This document shows, one piece after another, positions 11,780 to 22,015 of a stretch of 42,587 nucleotides of DNA; position 1 is the stretch's first letter; the number at the start of each line of letters is the position of its first letter. Position numbers and translations under genes: made by a program. A model generated the notes under the pieces. That model made no database searches, was not told the origin of the DNA, and saw only the letters and a list, made by a program, of their open reading frames with translations. The DNA lies in NCBI GenBank assembly GCA_032718475.1, contig JAUCBJ010006699.1, forward strand, positions 1 through 42,587, in the 5' to 3' direction. This DNA comes from Nemertoderma westbladi (Eukaryota; Xenacoelomorpha; Nemertodermatida; Nemertodermatidae).

Positions 11780-12738
11780 CTAAGTCTATGGAAGCTTACC
11801 TGAAGGATGCTTTGCGACACGAATATAAGAAAAACACCCAGACTGACAGAAAACAGCCGGTATTCAACCTACCACGACCACGCAGCCGCAGGGAGACATG
11901 GAATAACCAGTACCACAAACGGGCAATGGTAAGAGTTACGGTTGCTAAAAACCCAGTACCGAAAATAGTGAGATAAAGTAATACATTCCCTAACCAGTAT
12001 TAGTTTATATTACTAGTTACCCTCGTTTTATTTAGGAGTAGGCATCAAGCCCCGTTCACATCAAACGGTGCGTGAGCGGTAAAGTAGTCTAGCGGTATTG
12101 AAGCGGTAAGCCAGCGGTACACTACGCGGAGCCCGTTCACACCCAACGGTACTGATTGTCTATTTGTCGACTTTGAATTCAACAGGAAATTACATTAATT
12201 GTTTTGATGAAGTAATGTAATTCCAGTTAGTGTAGATAGTTGCAAAATTTATAATAATAAGTAAACGGAGCAACACAGCGATATCGTAAATATATTTCGA
12301 ATTAATTATAAATTAATTGTTTTAACATTGTTTAAATGGGCTGTGGTAAACCGCGCGGTTTAGCGCACAACTACCTGTTGGGTCGTTCACAGTCAGCGGT
12401 GTACCGCTGGCCCTGCGGTACACCGCGCGGTAAGAATTCATTGTTCACATAAAATTGTATTGTATAACGCCTTCTGTCCTTCTTTGTTATTGTACATAAA
12501 AAAACATTCTATAACTCGTGACAATTTAAACTAGTGACATATATAATGTTATTTTCTCCGGTAAAAATTTATATAACGAATCACTTTATTTACTGTATTG
12601 GTTGATTTTTCGTTTGATTTACTGCAGGTTGGATTTCGTTACTGGACTTTATCGGACACCAAGTTAGTTCATAGATACAGCAAGATAGCCGTGGGTAGTC
12701 GGGGAACATTTCTTGGTCTGGGAGAGACTAGAACGTAG
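11780..12738 (+). CDS. candidate two-exon small protein gene (last two exons)
   Basis: Two open stretches can be joined by consensus splice signals. Exon A (11780-11928) follows a T-rich tract ending in AG and contains ATG at 11788; it ends at ATG|GTAAGAGT. Exon B (12628-12738) follows TTTGATTTACTGCAG and encodes 36 residues beginning VGFRYWTLSDTK before TAG. Both boundaries are phase 0. The joined protein is 83 residues from the ATG, basic and rich in Arg, Lys and Tyr. I do not recognise the family. The 699-bp intron carries a palindrome-rich repeat. Upstream exons may exist but cannot be placed. Coding status rests only on frame and splice signals. Confidence 0.35.
12050..12460. mobile_element. 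palindrome-rich non-autonomous element candidate
   Basis: GC-rich ends built from variants of AGCGGTA, CCGCGCGG and GTTCACA flank an AT-rich middle. The left part holds two CCCGTTCACA words; the right part holds GGTGTACCGC and GGTACACCGCGCGG palindromes. This resembles ends of PIF/Harbinger- or hAT-like MITEs, but I could not define clean terminal repeats or a target duplication. It lies inside the intron of the candidate gene. Confidence 0.4.
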
Positions 12739-12817
12739 TCCAACCAAAACAAAGCGAGAGAATAGACTCCAACATCAGATTAAACATACTCGTACGTATT
12801 CATTGCTAGGAAGATAA

Positions 12818-12834
12818 GGGGGGGGGGGGGGGGG
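12818..12834 (+). repeat. poly-G homopolymer, 17 bases
   Basis: An uninterrupted run of 17 G after AAGATAA. Its length may be inexact. Confidence 0.9.
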
Positions 12835-13550
12835 TTAAAAAGTATATTATTATAGTGTATATTATATGGTGTATATATTTAATCAATACAATATTCAATT
12901 ATGTTACGATGGGTGAATTCCATTGCATTAAGGTATATTTACTAAATTATGATAAAGATAATTATAACAACATAAAACTATTGCTACAAAATAAATTAAC
13001 ATATTTACGATGGAAACTCTATATAATCTGTTGTAAAAAATATGGACCATAATATTCAGTTTGCAGCATATAAGTGAATATAATATTTTACGAGTTAGCG
13101 GCTAGTGAATCTATGTATCAGATATACTAGTTGGGTATGGGATGGGTCCACCGTGTTAAAGGAAGCAGCATAGTATACCTAAAAGTTAACTTAATTATAA
13201 AACATACTGTTAATAACGGAACACACGGGTTAGTAGTTATAATATTGTTGAGTTGCCCGGGCCTATAAAGGTTCGGGTGGAATAAAAACAATCAGCACAA
13301 ACATGGTGATGATGGCCCTTTATGTGGGGCCGATACAATAAGTAAATCGATGTTCAACAGAGAGAGACCCGAATGGCACTGGATACTTTGTGTTTATCGT
13401 ATTCAACAATAAGTTAAATATAAAATAATATTTATTTTACGAAAAGTTTACGAATTGGCCTATAATTTTAAAATTTTGAATAGAGTTTCTAGAATTCTTT
13501 AGAGAATTGGAACTCTAGGTGATATGAGGTTGATAATTGGCACTTTTTCC
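12835..13550. other. AT-rich non-coding stretch
   Basis: Low-complexity AT-rich DNA. A 65-codon open frame at 12855-13052 consists of AT-driven residues (Asn, Tyr, Ile, Lys) and has no recognisable domain, so I do not call it a gene. Confidence 0.5.
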
Positions 13551-13569
13551 GTCATAAATGGCACTAGAA

Positions 13570-13750
13570 TTATGATAATCATCATTACAGTAATTATAAT
13601 TATTTATATAATTATGATACTATAGTTATGAGAATTATCACTATAGCAATGATAATTATCGATTTAATATATATGTGTGAATTATCACTACATTTATGAT
13701 AATTATTTATATAATTACGATAATGTTAATTATGAGAATTATCATCGTAG
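13570..13750. repeat. AT-rich palindromic repeats (ATGATAATTAT family)
   Basis: Words such as ATGATAATTAT, GAGAATTATCA and ATTTATATAATTA recur in both orientations. They make two imperfect copies of about 80-90 bp with hairpin potential, directly before the tRNA-like sequence. Confidence 0.7.
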
Positions 13751-13754
13751 CTAG

Positions 13755-13930
13755 GGCGGGGTAGTTCAGTTGGTTGAGCGCCGAAACAACAATCTATTAG
13801 TTGTAGGTTCGATCCTCGCCAAGGTCCCTTTCTTCGCAGGGGGTCGATAAAATGTAGCAGCTGCTACCGAAAGAGGAGCCTTCGGGTCGCCCCCGCCCTC
13901 GGCCGTCTGTCTACTTGCTTGATTACTATA
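13755..13930 (+). mobile_element. tRNA-derived SINE candidate
   Basis: A tRNA-like head spans 13755-13820. It has a 7-bp acceptor-like stem (GGCGGGG with CCTCGCC, one G-U pair), a box A match (TAGTTCAGTTGG), a D-stem GTTC/GAGC, and a box B match (GGTTCGATCC). At 66 nt it is short: the T stem overlaps the acceptor strand and the anticodon arm is irregular, so it is not a functional tRNA. A GC-rich body with GGAGCCTTCGGGTCGCCCCC follows and fades near 13930. This layout fits a tRNA-headed SINE, but no second copy is present in the window. Confidence 0.5.
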
Positions 13931-13934
13931 TTTA

Positions 13935-15720
13935 CTTAATAATCGCCTAGATTGGATTGTTACACAAAGATTTACAGGAGGTCCTTTAGTTAATGAATTA
14001 ATGAATAGCGTGAGAAAATAAAAAACAAACTAAAATATGTTGCCAAGTAATTTCCTGTCACGGTAAGTTATATAGAAGGGTTGCGTTAGTGATTTGTTTA
14101 TGTATAAATAGACACAATTAGTTCATGAAAAATTAAATTATCTGCTATAAATATGCAGGATAATTTGGGTAACATTTAGTAAGCTATTATTGGTGTGAAG
14201 TGCACTGTTTTTAGCGCCATATGGCGGGGTTCTTTCGGCTGATGTCAAATTTTGGTGCTAGCATCAAATTTGGAAAACCAATCAATTTTGAAAATTGATT
14301 GATTATGTAATATCTATTAGGGAGGGGGGTGGGGGTCGATACGACTACCACCTCATCCCCCTTCCACCTGATATTTTAACAACATTTTATTCCGCGGAAT
14401 TTAATAGGTTTAATACGAATCTATATCTACCCATTTGCGCAAAACTAAAAAAAGGGGTTAATAAATAAATTCGTAAACTTTTGTTCTAATAAACTATAAA
14501 GAACCAAAATTAATAAACAATTGATTATGTAACCCAAAACAGGTTACAGTTAATTTACCATGCATAGATTCGAACAAAATCCTCAAGTATTGCCAGTTAC
14601 CATTAACCTACATGCCATGCATGTGATGGGGACATTAATAAAAGTAAACAGCAGTGAAATAGCCTAAATAATCCATCATCAACAAAATAAACAAATTATG
14701 CCAATCAAATAACAACAAAATAATTATTATATAATAAGTAAAATCTTTGAGAAAAGAAATCAAAAAAACATTTAATAATATAAAACCATAGCACAGTTAA
14801 AATCCAACACAACTCCATCGGATGTACTCAAGTTACACAACCAACTACAAAAGATTCAATATAAACACCATACCAAAACCAATAATTCACAAAAAATATT
14901 ATTGTAATGCATAAATTAATATTAACAAATGAAATCAAACAAAAAAACTCACTTAAAAACAATATAAAGTCAATACAAACGGGTTTGTCTCCAAAACGAA
15001 AAATATATATACACGTTTAACGTATAGAATTCTTGGTGTAACTGAATATTGTCAATCAAATCAATAATTTCCCTACCAGATGATAATATATATAGCGTTG
15101 CACGATATTATTGAATTAAAGGTTATTGAATGAATACATATATCAACCAAACATTAAGCTTAGAAAGATATTATCATGGAAATATTTTCCTCCCCAACTG
15201 CTTTATGTAAAAATTTTGCTCCATTTTCTACACTAAATTTAATTGAATAAAATCCACTGTAAAGTTCCATGATTCCAATGATTTACACTAAATAATTAAA
15301 TTAAATGTTAAAATTGCTTTTGTGATTAAATAATGTTATAATGTGATTTTCCTATCTCGTATTACATAAATTATAAAATGCAACAGCAATGTACGGAATA
15401 GTTTATATTGGACGAGCTAACTCTCTGTGCAGTTAATGGAAAATTAGAATTACAGAATTCCCAACCGTGTTGTTCTAACTTCTAATATATCGTGGTGACC
15501 AGGGCATATACAGCCAGAACAAGAAAACTTTACACCAAAATCACACAAGCAGCATCATATGTTAGAAAAATCCCTGAGGCAAAACAACCCTAATCGTTTT
15601 CAGTACAAGTAAAGATTAATGTTATATTAATGTAATATTGTTCTGCCTCAGAAAAATAACCAAATAAACAGATTTTTCCATTAGAAATTACATTTTGAAA
15701 GCCAACCCCTAAACGCAGGG
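13935..15720. other. AT-rich intergenic stretch
   Basis: I see no gene here. There are A/T homopolymers and many in-frame stops. A local GC patch at 14320-14375 pairs a G-rich stretch (GAGGGGGGTGGGGG) with a following C-rich stretch (ATCCCCCTTCC), which could form a hairpin. Confidence 0.5.
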
Positions 15721-15735
15721 CCTATAGACTGTCTA

Positions 15736-16268
15736 GTGTTTAAACGGGATCGGGATTATTACTCTCGGGATCCCATTTTTCGGGATCGGAATTATTACTC
15801 TCGGGATCCCATTTTTCGGGATCGGGATTATTACTCTCGGGATCCCATTTTTCGGGATCGGGATTATTACTCTCGGGATCCCATTTTTCGGGATCGGGAC
15901 CGGGATTATCACTCTCGGGATCCTGTTTTCGGGATCGGGATTGCAATTTTGGATTAAATTTCTCAAAGTTAATAGTATAAGTGGCGGGTTTTGGGTATCA
16001 CTCACTTTATCTTACACTTCAGAAATATTATTAAGATAAAGTTTTATTAAAATTATTTTGCATTTGATTACATTACTCGATGGTTTACTGACATAAAAAT
16101 TCGATATAATTAAAACATTTCCGTTCTGCTGGAACTTTTTATCAGATATTTATAACAAATTTACTAAACTATATATTCTTCGGGATCGCGGTCCAAAAAA
16201 ACCAGGACCGGGATTGCCTTTCTCTCCAGGATCCCGGTTTTTGCGGGATCGGGATCCCGATTAAAGAC
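15736..16268. mobile_element. 533-bp TA-flanked element (MITE) with CGGGATC ends
   Basis: The left end GTGTTTAAACGGGATC and the inverted right end GTCTTTAATCGGGATC match at 14 of 16 bases. Both are flanked directly by TA (15734-15735 and 16269-16270), as expected for Tc1/mariner-type target duplications. No transposase is present. The interior holds a 36-bp tandem repeat (listed separately) and an AT-rich half. The right part carries inverted versions of the same GGGATC words. Confidence 0.6.
15746..15945 (+). repeat. 36-bp tandem repeat, five to six copies
   Basis: The unit contains GGGATCGGGATTATTACTCT then CGGGATCCCATTTTTC. Starts fall at 15746, 15782, 15818, 15854 and 15890, giving a strict 36-bp period; the last unit has a 6-base insertion. 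Because the period is divisible by three, open frames appear on both strands; they are by-products. Confidence 0.95.
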
Positions 16269-16394
16269 TAATCCACACTGAGATAAATATATAAGCTTTT
16301 TGGTGTTTATTGTTTTGGCTCTATATGGGTCGCGCAACGTTCAGAATGAGTGCAACAATAGGTGGAATTATAACTGCACTAGTCAGTGCAATAA

Positions 16395-16938
16395 TTAGGG
16401 ATCGAGCTTAGTGAACACCAGTAAACGGCCTGACCTGGAAAAAATATCCAAAATGTATGTAAAACTATATATTAATAGTAATTTAGGGTAAATTATATGA
16501 AAGAATGGCTGATTTTTATGAAAAATTGTATGGCTTTTAAATAATGAAGGTAAAAAAATGACAGACTAAATGAAAAATGAAAGTTGGTGACAGAAAAAAA
16601 ATGTCAGCCCCTAAATATTATGTAAGATGGCGCTGGGAGGAATTCATGGAAATAAATGGTGAATTATTATTGAATCCAGAGAAATTGGTACCGGTAATTT
16701 TCTTGAGCGATTCAGCGCATGGGAGGTGCAGTGTAAATTTAGTTATAAACTGTAAGACTGACTGACTATATATCATTATTAAATCGGCGAACCAAAAATT
16801 ATAATGAGTACCGGTTATGTTATAAAAAAATAATAAAAAATGAAACGGAATCTATAAAAAAGCAATTATCCTGTTAGTAAATCGGGAATTCGGTTCTGAA
16901 TAAACTTTAAAAGTAAATAAGTAATGCTCGATCCCTAA
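16395..16938. mobile_element. possible small element with 13-bp inverted ends
   Basis: TTAGGGATCGAGC at 16395-16407 recurs inverted and perfect at 16926-16938, bounding 544 bp of AT-rich sequence without a domain. I see no target duplication. The right end lies 65 bp past the stop codon of the GAS2-like gene. Confidence 0.35.
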
Positions 16939-17002
16939 GGAGTTAAAAAACTAAAACTACCGGTGCTAAAAATATTCTCTAAACGACAGATAAGCGACCA
17001 GT

Positions 17003-19537
17003 TTACTGCGCAGACAGAGAAACAATCTCGTCGCAGACAGACAATCTGCCCCCGGTGTGGACCCCGAATCGGGATGCCTGCATCCGACACGGGTCGTGTG
17101 TCTGCAGGTAGTGATCCAGAGTGTCCCAACCACCCCCGACTCGTACCATAACGTACTTATTGTTGAGCACGCGAATAAACACGATTTTCTCGCCGATCTT
17201 ATACCTCGCCGAACTGAGTTTAGTGACGCGATACGAAAGATGGCAGTTACACTGTTTGACGACTCTATGCAGATGTTCGTCTAAGTCCATACCTTCGTGA
17301 TAGTCGTAGTAACCAACGTCCGATAAACTAGTATCATTCGAATTGACCGAAGTCCCTAAACTGGCCAGTTCGTCCTCAATAACATCGTTAGCTAACCCAT
17401 CCAACTCCCTTTCGAGTTTAACCAACCCGGGAGCTTCGATACCAAACTCAACAGCAATCTTAGCTATTTCGTACAAACACACTAACACATTCTTTGGATA
17501 CTTCTGTAAGACCAAACAGTTGGTCTCAAACAGACACTCATCCCTGATCCCGTAAGCTCTACACCACTCGATGAAGCAACTCACGTTATCCCTAGCGAGG
17601 AACGACCCAGCCTCAGCGTGGGACCAACATTTTATCTTAACCCTCGGTATCTCGCGGATAACAACACCTTTTTTTGATAAAATAACCGCGGTTTCTTGGA
17701 AGAGTTTAACTAAATGACATAAAGTCACTCCGTTAGAAATACTGTCTATAAGATTGTCGCCTCTGATGCAAAGGGAATCTGGGATACTCAATGTATTATT
17801 GATCCATTCGGCTAAATCTTCCTTTAGAGGGATCAGCTCTCGCTCGGATTGCTCGCGTATATTCTGGGTCATACATTCCGATTCATCCTGCTGGTAGCCG
17901 TCAGCCACTGACCTCATCCCGGGGGCATCCCCACTCCCGTTACCGCGACTACCACCATCCACGACAGAGTCGCAACTCTTCCTACGGAGACTCGGGTCGA
18001 CTTTATTCGCTGACATTAAAACCCCGCCACTAATACCAGCGGACTTACCTTCAACCTGTTCCGATAATCGCCTTCTCTGTTGTAATTTCTTGAGTAACAC
18101 GGGATCAGCATTGCCAAAGTTATTACGAACAGGAAGAGTTACAGTGGAAGAGAAACTAGAAACTTCCGGGAAGCATTCAGCTAATGAAACCGTTGCGGAA
18201 TTATCGTACCGACTTGCCATTGATTGCGGTGAAGCAGAAGAAGTTAAACTTGATACACCACTTGTTGATTCTGTTGAACCAGACAATGTGTTTAACCCAT
18301 CTTTCATGTCTTCGGCCAGACCCGAGAAACCATTGTTTTGGGGTTGTTTCGATTGCTTCGAATTGGATTTTGGTTGAGCACCAGTGTTATTTGGAATACG
18401 TGGTTGTTGTTTGGTGGGTAAGTTATCAGGGATACGGGAATGTGTACCATTAGGTGTGGAAGCTCTTCTACTCACACCAGCACCAGTACCGGTACCACTG
18501 GGTGTAGAAGCTCTTCTACTCACACCAGCACCAGTAACGGTACCACTGGGTGTAGAGGCTCTTCTACTAACACCAGCACCAGTACCGGTACCACTGGGTG
18601 TAGAGGCTCTTCTACTTGCACCAGAATAGTTACCAGTGGATGCAGAAACACCCCCACCAACGGAACGGGTAGTTGCACCACTAGGTGTAGAACCCCTTCT
18701 ACCACCAGTGGTACAAGTAGGTTTTGCGGAAATCCTTCCTGTATTACTGGCATTAGGGACGGACATTAAAGGAGTTCTGTAATCGTAAGAAAAGGAAAGT
18801 GATCGCTTAGTAACAGAACGGGGAGGTTTGGCCTTATTATCTGCAATAGTTTGACTTGAGTCATTTGAGTGGTTGTTAATCGTTGATGCAGGTTTACCAG
18901 AGGGCGTATAAAGCCTATTTATCCGTCGATAAGAAGGGCCCTTGCTGGTTGCGGGGCAACTTGTTGGTTGAGTTTGAATGTTTGGGTTATGTACATCGCA
19001 AGCTGATTGCGAACGCTTACTCGGTACACTGTAACTGCTTCTTCGCGTGAGTTGTTGCTTGTGATTTTGAGTTGTATCTCTCGCGTGTTGAGCGCATTGT
19101 GTACGTGTTGGGACGGTAACAGTAATACTTTGAGCTTCATAGGGGTGGTTCAGAAATGGCGACTTATATGAAGAAACTGATTTGGATCGTTTAACAGGAT
19201 GACGACATGGTTTAGTATTATCTGATGGAGTGGGTTGATGTTGGAGGGTCGGTAGGTCGCCTGGATTAGCGACAGACTTCCTCCGTGAAAGAGCAACAGG
19301 AATCTTAGATCGGTTGTTGTTATATCCCCGACTAGCCGGTAATGATTGCGACGACACATTGCTGGCTAGAGAACACATTGAGTATTGAGATTCAGAGCGT
19401 GGTAGCCCTAAACATTCAGAATTATCGTCCTGTTCATTGACTCCAGACAGCCTTTTGGTATCACATTTATTACTCTCTGACGATAGTTCTAAATCATTGA
19501 TAATTGATTCAACAACTCTTAGTTCTGCTTCAGCCAT
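17003..19537 (-). CDS. GAS2-like cytoskeletal linker protein (CH and GAR domains), intronless
   Basis: An 844-residue open frame from an ATG in good context (G at -3 and +4). An in-frame TGA lies just upstream (19568-19570), so no longer ATG start exists. Residues about 572-697 form a calponin-homology domain (LAEWINNTL, GVTLCHLVKLF, a Trp-Cys-rich core, CLYEIA). Residues about 750-822 form the GAS2-related (GAR) domain with CNCHLSYRVTKL, YKIG, and VMVRVGGGW near the end. The family links actin to microtubules. The first ~560 residues are Ser/Thr/Arg-rich and probably disordered, with four SRRASTPSG repeats (about 308-364) and two SxIP motifs (SKIP 77-80, SRIP 367-370) of the kind that bind EB proteins. 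Known GAS2L proteins carry CH-GAR first and the tail last, so this order is reversed. It has no introns, which could mean a retrocopy, but the frame is intact. Confidence 0.85.
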   Translation of the reverse strand: MAEAELRVVESIINDLELSSESNKCDTKRLSGVNEQDDNSECLGLPRSESQYSMCSLASNVSSQSLPASRGYNNNRSKIPVALSRRKSVANPGDLPTLQHQPTPSDNTKPCRHPVKRSKSVSSYKSPFLNHPYEAQSITVTVPTRTQCAQHARDTTQNHKQQLTRRSSYSVPSKRSQSACDVHNPNIQTQPTSCPATSKGPSYRRINRLYTPSGKPASTINNHSNDSSQTIADNKAKPPRSVTKRSLSFSYDYRTPLMSVPNASNTGRISAKPTCTTGGRRGSTPSGATTRSVGGGVSASTGNYSGASRRASTPSGTGTGAGVSRRASTPSGTVTGAGVSRRASTPSGTGTGAGVSRRASTPNGTHSRIPDNLPTKQQPRIPNNTGAQPKSNSKQSKQPQNNGFSGLAEDMKDGLNTLSGSTESTSGVSSLTSSASPQSMASRYDNSATVSLAECFPEVSSFSSTVTLPVRNNFGNADPVLLKKLQQRRRLSEQVEGKSAGISGGVLMSANKVDPSLRRKSCDSVVDGGSRGNGSGDAPGMRSVADGYQQDESECMTQNIREQSERELIPLKEDLAEWINNTLSIPDSLCIRGDNLIDSISNGVTLCHLVKLFQETAVILSKKGVVIREIPRVKIKCWSHAEAGSFLARDNVSCFIEWCRAYGIRDECLFETNCLVLQKYPKNVLVCLYEIAKIAVEFGIEAPGLVKLERELDGLANDVIEDELASLGTSVNSNDTSLSDVGYYDYHEGMDLDEHLHRVVKQCNCHLSYRVTKLSSARYKIGEKIVFIRVLNNKYVMVRVGGGWDTLDHYLQTHDPCRMQASRFGVHTGGRLSVCDEIVSLSAQ
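18455..18645 (-). repeat. 48-bp coding tandem repeat
   Basis: Four copies of a 48-bp unit encode SRRASTPSGTGTGAGV within the Ser-rich part of the GAS2-like protein. The period preserves the frame, so copy number can vary without destroying the gene. RRAS is a typical target for basophilic kinases. Confidence 0.9.
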
Positions 19538-19561
19538 AACAGTACAACATTGAGTATACAA

Positions 19562-20089
19562 AGACCATCAACATAACCTAGACAAGATCTGAAGCTGGCG
19601 AGAATTCATTGCAATATAATATAAATAGGCTATATAGCTTGATAGCCTAACGCCAGAACGCTGTAGGGCCTGTGCTGTAATGATAGCATACAGCATATGA
19701 GAGTATAATGCTGAAATAGCATAAGTCAGTATATAAGTAGTAAAACTGTAAAACAATAAACTGAAATGAATAGAAATAAACCAACTGACACTACCCTAGC
19801 CAGATAATACTGTAATAGGCCTCCAAAAACCAGTATGGAGAAGTTCAAATTTCAACTGAGTTGAAATTTAAAACTTTTTTAAATTCAACTTTTAAAAGTT
19901 GTAACAGTGTAAATTCAACTAGAAAATGGCAGGAGGCCCAGCCAGTCTGCCAGTGGCCCCCGAAGACGTGAAGATTGTCACTTGTCAGATTGTCTTTAGA
20001 AATTTTGTTAAGGGCCTAACCCAAAATCAGAAAATATCAGAATATTGCAAAATGATGAATTACCCAGAAAAAATATAAAATGTTTCCTT
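19562..20089. other. upstream region of the GAS2-like gene
   Basis: This would contain the promoter and 5' UTR of the GAS2-like gene, but I could not identify a core promoter. A strong hairpin, AAATTTCAACT-G-AGTTGAAATTT, lies at about 19848-19870, followed by a second AT-rich inverted word (TTCAACTTTTAAAAGTTG). Confidence 0.4.
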
Positions 20090-20682
20090 TAGTAGGGTTC
20101 CCTATCCCTATCCCGATCGGGATATATAAATATATCCCGATCGGATATACCCTTATGAGGTAATATATCCCGATCGGGATATATCAATAACTGTCATTTA
20201 CTACTGTATATTCTACTCTACTACTGTACTATGTAAAACTACAGTACCGTTTTATTTGGAAAACTAGAATGTCAATAAATATATATTATTAGAATGTGAA
20301 GTGAAGTCTGCACCGCTAACCAACTAAATCCACCTAAAAAAAACGTGTAGAAAATGAAACCAGGATGACAATAGTAATACATTCTGGCATTCTAGAATGT
20401 TTATTTGAAAATTTAGATTTTGAAAAGTTAGAATGAAAATTTAGAATGTGGCATGTCTATTATTTTTTTTAAAAACTTTTAGTTAATTAACAATCATAGT
20501 AAATATTTACAAATAAACTCAGTCTCTTTACTGCTTCTAGATCATTATTTTTAGATATTTTAATTAAATCTTACATTGTATTGCACTTTTCATATATTTT
20601 ATTTTATTTATTTTATTTTATTTAATTAAATTTTTACTCTCATGCCGTATTTGATGAGCGCTAATTAATAGTATGAATTTTA

Positions 20683-20968
20683 AATAGGACCCCCATGGAA
20701 ACGAGGTATAACCTCATGGGGCTATCCTAGGTGCACCATATTATTTTTCAATAGTGTTACTGTGTTAACAGGTTAACGTTATTTTTAATTTTGTTGTAAA
20801 TGTTGTCAGAATGCTGGAATGTTATGCAGGGCCGATCATTAAGTATGTCTATTTATGCTGTCAATTTTAATATGTTTCGTAATTTTAATATGCTTTGTGT
20901 TCGTTTTACAGTAGGCACTATTACTATAATTTGGCGTCCAATAAAAAACTTCAACTTCAACTTCATTC
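20683..20968 (+). mobile_element. LINE 3' UTR with ACTTCA tail
   Basis: AGGACCCCCATGG, then AACCTCATGGGGCTATCCTA, leads to AATAAAAAACTTCAACTTCA at the end. The last part combines a polyadenylation-like signal with a short tandem tail, the usual 3' end of CR1/L2-type LINEs. A related copy in the opposite orientation lies at 22.97-23.16 kb. No coding part remains. Confidence 0.55.
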
Positions 20969-21009
20969 GCCGATTCGTGCATGACACTGGATAATCTGTT
21001 ATGCCGGTA

Positions 21010-22015
21010 ATTGAACATGTTTAGAAGACTTCGTGCAGCACGTTTGATACTGAATCAATCCATTGAAACGTTTTAAGAGACCTTCGCGCAGTATGTGAGA
21101 TACTGAAACAATCAGTTGAAACGTTTAAGAGGCCTTCATGCAGCACGTTCGTGGGGTACCTGGGTACCTTAACAATCTGTTGAAATGTTTAAGATACCAT
21201 TGTGCAGCACATCTTGGATACTGAAACAATCTGGTGAAACGTTTAAGAGACCTTCATGCAGTTGCAGCACGTTGGATACTGAAACAATCTATTGCTGAAA
21301 CGTTTAAGAGACCTTCATCTGTTCATGCAGCATGTTGGATACTGAAACAATCTATTGAAACTTAAGAGACCTTCATGCAGCACGCTGGATACTGAAACAA
21401 TCTATTGAAACGTTTAAGATTCCATTGATACTTCGGATACTGAATCAATCTATTGAAACGTTTAAGATACCTTAATGCAGCACGTTGGATACTGAAACAA
21501 TCTGTTGAAACGTTTAAGAGACCTCTGTGCAGCACATTGGATACTGAAACAATCTATTGAAACGTTTAAGATACCTTCATGCAGCATGTGGGGTACTCTG
21601 TAACAATCTATTGAAACATTTAAGATACTACCTTTGCGCAGTATATGGGATACCGGGCTGCCGGGTACTGAAACAATTCGTTGAAATGTCTGAATGTGTA
21701 AGAGAGAACAATCTGGTGAAACGTTTAAGAGACCTTCCTTCATGCAGCTCATTAGATTTGGATACTGAAACAATGTATTGAAACGTAATAGACCTTCATG
21801 CAGCACGTTGGATACTGAAACAATATACTGAAACGTTTAAGAGACCTTTGGGCGCAGTATATGAGATACTGAAACAATCTGTTGAAATGTTTAAGAGACC
21901 TTCGTGCAGCACGTTTGATACTGAAACAATCTGTCAGTCTCTGTTGAAATGTTTAAGAGACCTTCGCGCTGTAGCCTATATGGGATACTGTAACAAACAG
22001 TTGAAATTTCATAGT
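21010..22015 (+). repeat. ~52-bp minisatellite, about 18 copies
   Basis: The unit reads roughly GATACTGAAACAATCTATTG, AAACGTTTAAGAGACC, TTCATGCAGCACGTTG. Copies differ by substitutions and small indels, so spacing ranges from about 45 to 75 bp. Open frames through it on either strand are by-products. The array fills the interior of the 2.2-kb inverted-repeat element. Confidence 0.9.

Noticed and set aside
12855-13052. 65-codon Asn/Tyr-rich frame
   Set aside because: Composition follows the local AT content; there is no domain and no splice context.
13755-13820. Functional tRNA gene
   Set aside because: At 66 nt the T stem and acceptor strand overlap and the anticodon arm is irregular, so a SINE head fits better.
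15733-16005. Arg/Asp- or Pro/Ile-rich repeat proteins on both strands
   Set aside because: All are frames through the 36-bp tandem repeat in a MITE; the period is a multiple of three.
19538-19561. Eight-residue N-terminal extension of the GAS2-like frame
   Set aside because: It would start at TTG. The next ATG at 19537 has a strong context, and a stop lies just upstream of the TTG.
21462-21806. 114-codon minus-strand frame in the 52-bp minisatellite
   Set aside because: It runs through the tandem repeat, has no domain, and is interrupted by indels in neighbouring units.
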